Assembly: GCA_002371495.1 (NCBI GenBank)
Contig: DFIX01000005.1
Span: forward strand, 89,807 to 153,806
Length of the DNA: 64,000 nucleotides
Origin: Eggerthellaceae bacterium UBA3686
GTDB taxonomy: Bacteria > Actinomycetota > Coriobacteriia > Coriobacteriales > Eggerthellaceae
Reading direction: 5' to 3'
Within the stretch, counting starts at the first letter, position 1. Each line of letters opens with the position of its first letter. Positions 43,380 to 52,164 of this stretch are shown piece after piece. Made by a program: the position numbers and the translations under genes. The notes under the pieces are model-generated. The model did no database searches. It was not told the origin of the DNA and saw only the letters and a list, made by a program, of their open reading frames with translations.

Positions 43380-44375
43380 TTGGCATTGGTCGGAACAGCA
43401 CGGACGATAATCGGCCTCGCCGCATCGGCTGCGATGGTTTGCGTGTTCGCAGCTGTGCCTTGGGGTTTTTGCGCGCATGCCGACGAACTCGATGACGTGA
43501 AGGCAAAACTGACCGCCCAGCTCGGCGAAGTCGAGCAGCTCAGCAACGATATAAAGGCAACCAAAGAGCACATCGAGGTGCTCGACGACCAGATGAAAAA
43601 GACCCTCGACGAGATTGCGGACGCGCAGGCCAAACATGCCGAACTGCAGTCGAGCATGTCGGATCTGGCGGTCAACCTGTACAAAGACAACGAAGACTAC
43701 AACGTCATCTTCATCTTGGGGAGCAGCGAGTCGCTCTCGGATGTGCTCAGGCGCCTCGACATGAGCGAGCGCGTGCTTCACCGCTACGCCGACCTATCTG
43801 AACAAACGCGCCTCGCGGCCGCCGACTTGAACCAGAAGTACCGCGACGTGTCGGCGCAGAAAGACACCCAGCGCGAGCTTCTGAGCGAAATGAAAGAGAA
43901 GAGCGAGCGCCTTGATTCATCGATTGCCGACCTTCGCAAGCGCGAGAAGCTGTTGTCGGTCGAACAGCAGGCCAAGCTCGCCCAGGCTGCAGCTGCTTCG
44001 CGTACGGTTGCCCAGACCTTCGAGACTGGGACCGTCGGCGATGATGAGCTCGATTGGCGAACGGGCCTGGCGAGCGCCTACGGCGGCTCTTCGGATTCCT
44101 CGACACCCAACCCGGGCATCACGGCTACGGGCACGGTCTGCGATGACTGGTCGGTGGGCGTCGCCGTTCCCATGGCATGGGGGGCGGGACAGTACTACGG
44201 CCTTCAGGTCGAGATCTCGTATGGCGGCCAGTCGATCATCGCGCCGGTCGTCGACTGCGGCAATATGGACAGCGGCCGTCGTGCCCTTGACCTGCAACCC
44301 GGCGTCTTCAAAGCCTTCGGTTGCTCCACCTGCGACGAATGGGGCGTCCGCGAAGTCAAGTACCGCTTCCTGTAA
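43380..44375 (+). CDS. Secreted coiled-coil protein with C-terminal double-psi beta-barrel (3D/RlpA-like) domain
   Basis: This 331-residue protein has a signal peptide (hydrophobic ~10-32, cleavage near AHADEL), a long coiled coil at ~36-210 (QLGEVEQLSNDIKATKEHIE and later heptads, as in PcsB/CwlO/RipA-type N-terminal domains), a short linker rich in serine, and a C-terminal domain at ~248-331 with TATGTVCDD, VPMAWGAGQYYGL, VVDCGNMDSGRRALDLQPG and FGCSTCDEWGVREVKY, matching the 3D/RlpA barrel of cell-wall lytic or Rpf-associated proteins. It may act in peptidoglycan remodelling. The start is TTG at 43380 with AAGGA upstream. It lies 35 bases after hypB but is functionally unrelated. Confidence 0.78.
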   Translation: MALVGTARTIIGLAASAAMVCVFAAVPWGFCAHADELDDVKAKLTAQLGEVEQLSNDIKATKEHIEVLDDQMKKTLDEIADAQAKHAELQSSMSDLAVNLYKDNEDYNVIFILGSSESLSDVLRRLDMSERVLHRYADLSEQTRLAAADLNQKYRDVSAQKDTQRELLSEMKEKSERLDSSIADLRKREKLLSVEQQAKLAQAAAASRTVAQTFETGTVGDDELDWRTGLASAYGGSSDSSTPNPGITATGTVCDDWSVGVAVPMAWGAGQYYGLQVEISYGGQSIIAPVVDCGNMDSGRRALDLQPGVFKAFGCSTCDEWGVREVKYRFL

Positions 44376-44956
44376 TGTGGCGACGAGGTCGAGCTCGCTG
44401 TCACCACCTCGCCGTCGTATCCATCCCACCGCGTTTCCGCAGGCGGGGCGCGCTCCGGCTTGGCTTCGGCTAAACCTAGATGTATTGAGGAAGTTTGTGC
44501 CTGCAGAATCGCCGGAGTCACGCCCCGCCTGCGGAAACGCTTCCTTGTCCTATCGCATTCGGGTTTACGGAGCGAAGCCGCAGGCGGGAGCGTGACATCG
44601 GCGATTCTGCAGGCACTGTTCCTGAAATCCACATAGGTTAGCCGAAGCCAAGCCGATGCGCGCTCCCGCCTGCGGCTTCGCGGTGGGATGCGTTGCCGAA
44701 GCCAAGCCGGAGCGCGCCCCGCCTGCGGAAACGCGGTGGGATACGTTATTGAAGCCAAGCCGATGCGCATTCCCGCCTGCGGCTTTGCGGTGGGATGGAA
44801 ATGGCAAGGATATGGCGGAAGAGAGCTCGGGTGCAGATTGAGCTGGCAGAAGGCCGTGGGACGGCGGATGGGAGAGTGATTGCGGATTCTTCCGCGGTCA
44901 ACGAATAATTGACCGTTTCGCACAACGGGTTTTTTGCGGTAACATGTACGTTCATT
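44376..44956. other. Intergenic gap with repeat doublet and tandem half-repeats
   Basis: This 581-base gap has no gene. The doublet and two extra right halves occupy 44422-44797. The remaining 150 bases precede the activase gene and contain ATTGACCGTTTCGC...GCGGTAACATG near 44907-44945, a possible promoter for it. Confidence 0.55.
44422..44797. repeat. Repeat doublet plus two tandem half-copies
   Basis: F copy: arms 44431-44459 and 44511-44540. R copy: arms 44572-44602 and 44652-44681. In the R copy the normally fixed CTCCGGC/GCCGGAG stem is ATCGGC/GCCGAT, changed on both sides so that pairing is kept. Two solo right halves follow (about 44692-44742 and 44743-44797); the first ends with the F-type arm (GCCTGCGGAAACGC), the second with the R-type arm (GCCTGCGGCTTTGC), each finishing in GGTGGGAT. 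Confidence 0.92.
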
Positions 44957-47900
44957 ATGAGCGAAAAAGAGGTGCCATATCTTGTTGGAATCGATGTAGG
45001 CTCGACGACGGTCAAGGCCTGCGTCGTGGATGCGGCGTCGCATGAAGTGGTCGGCGCGACGTACGTGCGCCATCACGCCCATCAGCTCGAGACGGCCGTG
45101 AAGGTGCTCGACGATCTGCGTGCCATATTAGGTGACGTATCGGTGCGCGTGGCCGTTACGGGGTCGGGCGGCAAGGACCTCGCCGAGGCGCTCGATGCGC
45201 CGTACGTGCAGGAGGTCATCGCGAATTCCATCGCCGTTGCGACGCATTATCCCGACGCGCGTGTTGCCGTCGAACTCGGAGGCCAGGATGCCAAGATGGT
45301 TTTCTTCGAGCCCGGGTTCGAAGAGGGCACGCTGAAGGTGTCGGATATGCGCATGAACGGGAGCTGCGCGGGCGGTACGGGCGCGTTCCTGGACGAGATC
45401 GCCGCGCTTTTGAAGCTGCCGGTCGAGGAGCTCGACAGCTACGCCTCCCGCGGGACCACGCTCTACAGCATTTCGGGACGATGCGGCGTGTTCGCCAAAA
45501 CCGATATTCAGCCCCTGATCAACCAAGGCGCCGCCAAGGAAGACATCGCGCTTTCCACCTTCCACGCCGTGGCCAAGCAGACGTTGGGCGGCTTGGCGCA
45601 GGGCCTCGACATCATTCCGCCGGTCATCTTCGAAGGCGGGCCCCTCACCTTCAACCCGACGCTCGTCGAAGTGTTCAAGCAGCGCTTGCAGATCGACGGT
45701 GCCGACGTCATCATCCCTGACCAGCCCGAGATCATCGTGGCGCGTGGCGCGGCCTTGTCGCTGCAGAAGCTCTTTGCAGACGACGAGAGGCCTTCCTCGA
45801 CGCTTGCCCAGGTGAGCACCCGGGTAGGCGAAGCGGTGAGCAACGTTCATGCCCGGCCGAGCGCGGGCAGGCCGTTTTTCCAGACCCCCGAGGAGCTGGC
45901 CGAGTTCCGTGCGGCGCACGCGCTGGCGGACGATCCGGCGGGTCCGGCTGCCTACGAGCGGGGGAGCGTAGTGCGGGCGTATCTGGGTATCGACTCGGGG
46001 TCTACCACCACGAAGTTCGCGCTGCTCGACGAAGAGGGCACCCTTATAGACTCGTTTTACGCCAACAACGAGGGCGAGCCGCTTGACGTGGCCAAGCAGG
46101 CCCTCATCGATTTGGCCGACCGCTGGGAGGCGGCGGGCGTATCGCTCGACATCCTGGGTTGCGCTACGACCGGCTACGGCGAGCTGCTGTTTGCGCGCGC
46201 CCTGCATGCCGATTGCCACGTGGTCGAGACCGTTGCGCACGCCCTGGCGGCTGCGGCTTACGTCGACGATGCGACGTTCATCCTCGACATCGGCGGGCAG
46301 GACATGAAGGCAATCTGGATCGATGACGGAATCGTCACAGACATCCTGGTTAACGAGGCGTGCTCGTCCGGCTGTGGGTCGTTTTTGCAGAATTTCGCAC
46401 ATACGCTGGGCATCCAGACGCGCCAAATAGCCGAGGCGGCGTTCCGTTCGAAGAGCCCGGCCGAGCTCGGCAGCCGCTGCACCGTGTTCATGACGTCGTC
46501 GGTCGTCACCGAGCAGAAGAACGGAAAGACCCCCGACGACATTATGGCGGGTCTCTGCCGTTCGATTATCGAAAACGTGTTCACCAAGGTCATCCGCGTG
46601 TCGAACCTCGACAGCTTGGGCAAGCGCATAGTCGTGCAGGGCGGTACCTTCGCCAACGACGCGGTGCTCGCGGCATTCGAGGCATACGTGGGCAGGCAGG
46701 TCACGCGCGCGCCGTACCCGGGCCTCATGGGCGCCATCGGCGCCGCCCTGTTCGCACGGCGCAATGTGCACATGCAGGAAGGCGGCCTCGATGACGGGGA
46801 GTACGGCGAAGCGACGCGCTTCGTGCGCCGCATGCGCCAGCTCGAGCCCGCAACGCCTGGGCGCCTGTACTCGAGTTTCATCGGGTTTGACGGGGTGCGC
46901 GAGCTAACTTACGAGCAGAAGACCAACGTTATCTGCCCGTTCTGCACGAACAATTGCGCACGGTCGGTCGTGACGTTCTCGGATGGCTCGACTTGGGTGA
47001 CCGGCAACCGTTGCGAGCGCGGCGAGGTCGTGGGCGACCCGCGCGACGAGGCAGTGCGCAGCCAGGTGGCTGCCGTGCGAAAGCAACGCCAATCGGTGCC
47101 CAACTTGTTCGACATGCGCGAGAAGCTGCTGCTCAATGACTATGCGGCTCCCAAACTCTGCGAACCGCGCAACATAACGGTGGGGCTTCCCCGCGTGCTG
47201 GCGTTCTGGGACACCATGCCGTTTTGGACAACGTTTTGGCGGGCGCTGGGATTCTCGGTGCGCATCTCGCACCCGAGCACGCGCGTCATGTACGAATCGG
47301 GGCTGCCCGCGGTGGCATCCGATACGGTGTGTTTCCCGGCCAAGCTCGTGCACGGCCATGTGCGCGACCTCGAGCGCGCCCGGGTTCAGCGCATATTCAT
47401 GCCCTCGATCACGACAGTGCCTTCCGAGAACACCGAGAAGACGAGCGAATCGATGTGCGCGGTCGTGAAGGGCTACGCCATCGTCATGCGCAATTCCGAC
47501 AATCCCGAGCAGCGCGGCAACGTCGCGTTTGACTCCCCGCTGTTTCACTGGTATTCCGACATCGACCGCGAGCGGCAGCTGGGCGACTGGATGCGCGATA
47601 CGTTCGGGGTCGATCCGGCGTTGACGCGACAGGCTATTGCCGCAGGCGACGAGGCCATGGGCCTGTTCCGCTCGGAGCTCGTGTCGGCAGGCGAGCAGGT
47701 GATCGACCAGGTGCGCCGCGAAGGCGGCTATGCCGTCATCCTGGCGTCGCGCCCCTACCATAACGACCCGCTCGTCAACCACGACCTTCCAAACATGTTC
47801 TGCTCGCTGGGCATTCCGGTGCTCGTGCCCGATGCTGTGCCAGGGATCGATCGCGTCGACTTGTCGAAGAGCAGGCTCGATATCGTCAACAACTACCACG

Positions 47901-49894
47901 CGCGCATGCTGTCGTGCGCCATCATAGCCGCCGAGGACCCGAACTTGGAATACGCGCAGGTCGTGAGCTTTGGATGCGGCCACGATGCCTACTTGTCGGA
48001 CGAGATCATCCGCCTGACCCATGCCATAACCGACAAGTCGCCCCTGGTATTGAAAGTTGACGAATCCGATGTGCCCGGACCTTTGCGCATCCGTATCCGC
48101 TCGTTCGTCGAAACCATAAACATCAAGCGCCAAGAGCGTTCGAGCGCGCCCTTGCGCAAGCTGGCCGATCCGTATCCGGTCAAGTATCAGCGCGCCGACC
48201 GCAAGCAGCGCGTGGTGCTGGTCCCCAACACCTCGCATGCGTTCGGCAGGCTCATGGCGGCTGTGTTCAGCAAGCAGGGAATGAGGGCCGTTCCCATTCC
48301 CATCGGCCGTGACGAGGCAATACGCCTGGGCAAGAAGTACGTGCACAACGACATCTGCTTCCCGGCGCAGATCACCATCGGCGAGTGTTTGGCCGAGCTG
48401 GAGTCGGGCAAGTACGAGGGGATGGACGTGGCCGTCGGCACCGGCAAGTACATCGGCGATTGCCGGTTGACCCACTACGGCGCGCTTCTGCGCAAGGCGC
48501 TCGACGATGCAGGCTACGCGCATGTCCCGATCGTCACCAACGACGACGTCGATTTCCACAACATGCATCCGGGCTTCAAGATGTCGGTCGCCTCGGCCGC
48601 GCGAGTGGCCATGGGCTTGCCGATGATCGATGCGCTCGAGGAGCTACTGCGAAAGATCCGGCCCTACGAGCTTGTGCCGGGCAGCGCCGACGCCGCGTTT
48701 GAGCGTGCGCTCGACGAGGTTATCGAGGGTTTCCAAAAGCATGGCTCGTCAGGCGCGCAGCGCGGTTTCAAGAGGGCCATCAAGGTCATGGGCGAGGTGG
48801 CCTACGACCGTTCGGAGCCGCGCCCGCGCGTGCTCATCGTGGGCGAGTACCTGCTGAACTTCCACCCAGGCGCCAATCACGACGTGGAGGCGTACCTCGA
48901 AGCCAACGGGTTCGAGATCGTCGAGGCCAAGATGACCGACGTCATCCGCAAGACGTACTTCTACAAGGGCGCCCAAATCAGGGAATACGATGTGAAGAAG
49001 CCGTTCAGCGAGGCTACCTGGTATGCGACGGCAAACGCGCTGTTCGAGCATGCGCACGACGTGTGCGACCGCATCGCCTCGGCACATCCGCTCTACGAGC
49101 CGGCATGCCGCATGCCCGACCTGGTCGTCGACTCCGACGAGATAATCCATCACACCTTCGATGCGGGCGAGGGCGTTCTGATTCCCGGCGAGATCATCCA
49201 CCATGCCAACCACGGTTGCGAGGCGTTCCTCATCCTTCAGCCGTTCGGATGCCTGCCCAACCACATCGTCGGCCGTGGCATCGTCAAGCGGTTGCGCGAG
49301 CTGTACCCGGCAGCGCAGATACTTTCGCTCGACTACGACCCCGACGTCAGCTTCGCCAATATCGAGAATCGCCTGCAGATGCTCGTCATGAACGTGCGCG
49401 AATCGCGTGCCGAGCAAGCTGCCGAGGTCGATATACGCGAAGTTGCCCAAGCCGTGGCTGAAGTGGCCGAAGAGGCAGGCCAGCTTGCCGAGCATGTGCT
49501 CGAAACTTCGTACGCGATGAACGATGACATCGAGCTGACCCAAGAGTCGCTGCAATCTGCCGCATCGGTCATACGCGAAGTGCTCGAGCGCGAAGACCTT
49601 CTGACGGCACGCGCGAAAGACGCGCTGGCCGCAGCGCGCAAGGCGGCCCAACAAGGTGCGAGCGACGCGGCCAGCGTCGTGACCGAGCGCGCCTTGGCTG
49701 CCTACGAGATGGCGCGCGAGATGCGCACGCGCACACGCGTTGCGCTGGGCGCGATCTCCGAGATTGCCGAGCAGCTCGACGACGCGCGGGCCGGTGCCAT
49801 GGCGCGCGCTCAGCAAGAGCTCGAGCACCGCATTGCCGACGGCCGCGTCTTCGCCGATCGCATCCGCGCCCAAGCCCGCGACTTCCTGAAATAG
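44957..49894 (+). CDS. Giant 2-hydroxyacyl-CoA-dehydratase-type activase fusion (two BcrA/BadF/HgdC ATPase domains plus HgdB-like region)
   Basis: This is a 1645-residue cytoplasmic Fe-S ATPase of the BadF/BadG/BcrA/BcrD class. ATPase domain 1 (~8-275): LVGIDVGSTTVKACVVD, cluster cysteines in GSCAGGTGAF and SGRCGVFAKTD. Domain 2 (~343-610): YLGIDSGSTTTKFALLD, ACSSGCGSFLQ and GSRCTVFMTSS. Residues ~655-690 have CPFCTNNC and CERGE; ~738 onward GLPRVLAFWDTMPF begins DUF2229 and an HgdB/C-like substrate-component fold (~740-1480). The last ~160 residues are an alanine/glutamate-rich helical tail. The classical activase reduces a dehydratase by ATP-driven electron transfer; the role of this large fused form is not established. 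The ATG at 44957 fits the domain start. No dehydratase subunits are adjacent. Confidence 0.9.
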   Translation: MSEKEVPYLVGIDVGSTTVKACVVDAASHEVVGATYVRHHAHQLETAVKVLDDLRAILGDVSVRVAVTGSGGKDLAEALDAPYVQEVIANSIAVATHYPDARVAVELGGQDAKMVFFEPGFEEGTLKVSDMRMNGSCAGGTGAFLDEIAALLKLPVEELDSYASRGTTLYSISGRCGVFAKTDIQPLINQGAAKEDIALSTFHAVAKQTLGGLAQGLDIIPPVIFEGGPLTFNPTLVEVFKQRLQIDGADVIIPDQPEIIVARGAALSLQKLFADDERPSSTLAQVSTRVGEAVSNVHARPSAGRPFFQTPEELAEFRAAHALADDPAGPAAYERGSVVRAYLGIDSGSTTTKFALLDEEGTLIDSFYANNEGEPLDVAKQALIDLADRWEAAGVSLDILGCATTGYGELLFARALHADCHVVETVAHALAAAAYVDDATFILDIGGQDMKAIWIDDGIVTDILVNEACSSGCGSFLQNFAHTLGIQTRQIAEAAFRSKSPAELGSRCTVFMTSSVVTEQKNGKTPDDIMAGLCRSIIENVFTKVIRVSNLDSLGKRIVVQGGTFANDAVLAAFEAYVGRQVTRAPYPGLMGAIGAALFARRNVHMQEGGLDDGEYGEATRFVRRMRQLEPATPGRLYSSFIGFDGVRELTYEQKTNVICPFCTNNCARSVVTFSDGSTWVTGNRCERGEVVGDPRDEAVRSQVAAVRKQRQSVPNLFDMREKLLLNDYAAPKLCEPRNITVGLPRVLAFWDTMPFWTTFWRALGFSVRISHPSTRVMYESGLPAVASDTVCFPAKLVHGHVRDLERARVQRIFMPSITTVPSENTEKTSESMCAVVKGYAIVMRNSDNPEQRGNVAFDSPLFHWYSDIDRERQLGDWMRDTFGVDPALTRQAIAAGDEAMGLFRSELVSAGEQVIDQVRREGGYAVILASRPYHNDPLVNHDLPNMFCSLGIPVLVPDAVPGIDRVDLSKSRLDIVNNYHARMLSCAIIAAEDPNLEYAQVVSFGCGHDAYLSDEIIRLTHAITDKSPLVLKVDESDVPGPLRIRIRSFVETINIKRQERSSAPLRKLADPYPVKYQRADRKQRVVLVPNTSHAFGRLMAAVFSKQGMRAVPIPIGRDEAIRLGKKYVHNDICFPAQITIGECLAELESGKYEGMDVAVGTGKYIGDCRLTHYGALLRKALDDAGYAHVPIVTNDDVDFHNMHPGFKMSVASAARVAMGLPMIDALEELLRKIRPYELVPGSADAAFERALDEVIEGFQKHGSSGAQRGFKRAIKVMGEVAYDRSEPRPRVLIVGEYLLNFHPGANHDVEAYLEANGFEIVEAKMTDVIRKTYFYKGAQIREYDVKKPFSEATWYATANALFEHAHDVCDRIASAHPLYEPACRMPDLVVDSDEIIHHTFDAGEGVLIPGEIIHHANHGCEAFLILQPFGCLPNHIVGRGIVKRLRELYPAAQILSLDYDPDVSFANIENRLQMLVMNVRESRAEQAAEVDIREVAQAVAEVAEEAGQLAEHVLETSYAMNDDIELTQESLQSAASVIREVLEREDLLTARAKDALAAARKAAQQGASDAASVVTERALAAYEMAREMRTRTRVALGAISEIAEQLDDARAGAMARAQQELEHRIADGRVFADRIRAQARDFLK

Positions 49895-49982
49895 CCAATA
49901 CCGCCGCTTTTTAGCATCCCACCGCGTTTCCGCAGGCGGGGGCGCGCTCCGGCTTGGCTTCGCCTAAACTAAGTGTTTTTCA

Positions 49983-50013
49983 AGCATAACTAGGGACAGT
50001 CCCTAGTTATGCT
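49983..50013. repeat. Perfect 15-1-15 palindrome inserted in a repeat copy
   Basis: AGCATAACTAGGGAC, central A, then exact reverse complement. It interrupts the type A core right after AAGTGTTTTTCA, where uninterrupted copies continue GGAACAGTG, so it looks like a later insertion or exchange. Confidence 0.85.
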
Positions 50014-50367
50014 ACGTCCCGCGAAAGCGCAGGTGGCAGCACGTGTTCGCTTGGCTTCGGCTAAACCTATATGCATGTGCAGGAACAGTGCCTGCAGAAT
50101 CGCTCACACATACTGCCACCTGCGCTTTCGCTCTCGATATAGACTGGAAGCGGTAACTGTATCGGCAGAATTGCCATTTGGCGCGTTCCGAACAGCTATC
50201 TCTAGCAACGAAGCGTTCCCGCGGGCGGGGGCGTGACTCCGGCGATTCTGCAGCCACTGTTCCTGAAAAACACTTAGATTAGGCGAAGCCAAGCCGGAGC
50301 GCGCCCCCGCCCGCGGGAACGCGGCGGGATGCTGAAGAGCGTCTCCCCAAATCAGAGCCTGCCTTAG

Positions 50368-50394
50368 CATAACTAGGGACTGTCCCTAGTTATG
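50368..50394. repeat. Second copy of the TAACTAGGGAC palindrome
   Basis: CATAACTAGGGAC, central T, GTCCCTAGTTATG. It has the same arms as the palindrome at 49983-50013 with the opposite central base, and sits between the two direct repeats of the cluster. Confidence 0.85.
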
Positions 50395-50592
50395 ACAAAA
50401 GCCAAGCCGGAGCGCGCCCCCGTCCGCGGGAACGCGGCGGGATGGTGAAGAGCGTCTCCCCAAATCGAAGCTTGTCTTCAATAGCGACGAGATTGATAGC
50501 GGTAATCAAGGGTGCTGGTCGATCAGGCAGGCAGTTTCGAGGGGCGGTTTCGAGGATTTCAAATACATAGTGCAAACCTCACTAATCGCGTA

Positions 50593-50598
50593 TATAAT
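50593..50598 (+). promoter_or_regulatory. Consensus -10 box for pntAB
   Basis: TATAAT at 50593-50598 in an AT-rich stretch, 28 bases before the pntA ATG; the -35 candidate GTGCAA (50570-50575) is weak. The transcript would carry a short leader with the TAGGAG ribosome site at 50611. Confidence 0.6.
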
Positions 50599-50625
50599 AA
50601 ACGTTTCGGTTAGGAGTTGTTATAG

Positions 50626-52164
50626 ATGATTGTAGGTATTCCAAAAGAGCCCAACGAGGGCCAAAACTTGGTCGCCATGACGCCGAGCGTGGCGGCCAAG
50701 CTCATGAAACTCGGCTATGACGTAATCGTCGAATCGGGGGCAGGCCTGAGCGCCGACTGCCCCGACTACCAGTACGAAGAAGTAGGGGTCGAAGTCGTCG
50801 ACAAGGCGCATGCCTGGGGCGCAGACATCGTGTGCTGTCTGGATACGCCGCCCGACGCCGAGCTCGCGCTCATGCGTCCGGGTGCAACGCTGATCAGCCG
50901 TTTGAACCCTTGGGCCAACAAGGACGACATCCAGAAGTTCTGCGATATGGAGATCACGGCCATCGCCATGGATGCCGTGCCGCGCATCTCGCGCGCGCAG
51001 TCGCTCGACGTACGCTCCTCGATGATGAACGTGGCGGGTTACCGTGCCGTTATCGAAGCTGCCAGCGAGTTCGGGCGCCTGTTCACCGGCCAGGTCACGG
51101 CTGCGGGCAAGGTGCCGCCGGCCAAGGTCTACGTTATCGGCGTAGGCGTTGCGGGCCTGGCGGCAATTGGTACGGCCGGCAGCATGGGAGCTATCGTAAG
51201 CGCTACCGACGTGCGCCCCGAAGTCGCCGACCAGGTGCAATCGCTCGGCGGCACGTTCGTCGAGATCCCGGTCAAGCAAGAGTCCGCCGACGGCTACGCC
51301 AAGGCGCTCGACGAAGAGCAGCAGAAGGCGACGCTTGCCGTCTACACCGAGCAGGCCGCCAAGAACGACATCGTCATCACGACCGCGCAGGTGCCCGGCC
51401 GTCCGGCGCCGTTGCTGATCACGGCCGAGGCCGTGGCAGGCATGAAGCCCGGCTCGGTCATCGTCGACATGGGCGCTTCAGAGCTCGGCGGCAACTGCGA
51501 GCTCTCGAAGGTCGGCGAGGTCGTGCGCACCGACAACGGCGTGACCATCATCGGCTACAACGACTTGCCGAGCCGTCTGCCCGGCCAGGCCTCGCAGCTC
51601 TACGGCCAGAACATTGCCAACTTCCTTAAGCTCACCACGCCGCACAAGGACGGCAATTTCGCGCTCGACTTCGACGACGAGGTGCAGCGCGGCGTGTGCG
51701 TGACGCTTGCTGGCGAGGGTATGTGGCCTCCTCCCGAGGTCAAGGTCTCGGCTGCGCCCAAGCAGCAATCCACGCCCGCCGAAGCGGCGCAGGATGCCGA
51801 AGAGCCCGAGGCCAAGGGCAAGGGCCTGTGGTGGAAGATTCTGCTCGGCGCGCTGGCACTCGCGCTCGTCATGGTGTCGCCTCCGAGCGTTGCTGCGCAC
51901 TACGTCGTGTTCATGCTGGCCTGTGTCGTGGGCTTCTACGTTATCACCAACGTCACCCACACGCTTCACACGCCGCTGATGTCCGAGACCAACGCCATTT
52001 CGGGCATCATCATAGTCGGTGCGCTTCTGCAGGTTGGCACCGACAATCCCCTTGTCGCAGCGCTGTCGTTCGTGGCCATGGCCATCGCTGCCATCAACAT
52101 ATTCGGCGGCTTCACGGTCACCCAGCGCATGCTCAAGATGTTCGAAAGGAGCTCTGAGGACTAA
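50626..52164 (+). CDS. pntA: NAD(P) transhydrogenase subunit alpha
   Basis: This is the NAD(H)-binding and part-membrane subunit of proton-translocating transhydrogenase, which exchanges hydride between NADH and NADP+. The 512-residue length matches E. coli PntA. N-terminal IVGIPKEPNEGQNLVAMTP, AQSLDVRSSMMNVAGYRAV, the NAD fold VYVIGVGVAGLAAIGTAGSMG and VDMGASELGGNCE are family signatures. After an acidic linker (~380-400) come four membrane helices. The ATG at 50626 has TAGGAG 9 bases upstream. Its TAA overlaps the pntB ATG, so the two are translationally coupled. Confidence 0.96.
   Translation: MIVGIPKEPNEGQNLVAMTPSVAAKLMKLGYDVIVESGAGLSADCPDYQYEEVGVEVVDKAHAWGADIVCCLDTPPDAELALMRPGATLISRLNPWANKDDIQKFCDMEITAIAMDAVPRISRAQSLDVRSSMMNVAGYRAVIEAASEFGRLFTGQVTAAGKVPPAKVYVIGVGVAGLAAIGTAGSMGAIVSATDVRPEVADQVQSLGGTFVEIPVKQESADGYAKALDEEQQKATLAVYTEQAAKNDIVITTAQVPGRPAPLLITAEAVAGMKPGSVIVDMGASELGGNCELSKVGEVVRTDNGVTIIGYNDLPSRLPGQASQLYGQNIANFLKLTTPHKDGNFALDFDDEVQRGVCVTLAGEGMWPPPEVKVSAAPKQQSTPAEAAQDAEEPEAKGKGLWWKILLGALALALVMVSPPSVAAHYVVFMLACVVGFYVITNVTHTLHTPLMSETNAISGIIIVGALLQVGTDNPLVAALSFVAMAIAAINIFGGFTVTQRMLKMFERSSED

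Larger units (their letters stand above)
49913..50455. repeat. Nested repeat cluster (type A F fragment, type B F, type A R, duplicated right half)
   Basis: 49924-49980: F copy, left arm and half core, cut by the palindrome at 49983-50013. 50021-50131: type B F copy with perfect 19-bp arms (GCGAAAGCGCAGGTGGCAG and complement). 50213-50322: R copy with arms of ~30 bp. 50287-50357 and 50401-50462 are ~70-bp direct repeats of the right half plus GAAGAGCGTCTCCCCAAATC, separated by the second palindrome. Confidence 0.88.
49895..50625. other. Longest intergenic gap: nested repeats and pntA promoter
   Basis: This 731-base gap has no gene. 49913-50455 is a mosaic of main-family copies, two REP-like palindromes and a ~70-bp direct repeat. 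50456-50625 is unique sequence leading to the pntA promoter and ribosome site. Confidence 0.6.

Noticed and set aside
45128..48568. Two very long antisense frames (547 and 554 codons) opposite the activase gene
   Set aside because: The activase has clear domain motifs throughout. The antisense translations match no family and lack start signals.
50021..50131. Type B repeat copy as a tRNA-like gene
   Set aside because: It forms one long stem with a ~70-nt loop; no cloverleaf, no T-loop GTTCRANNC and no anticodon arm could be drawn.
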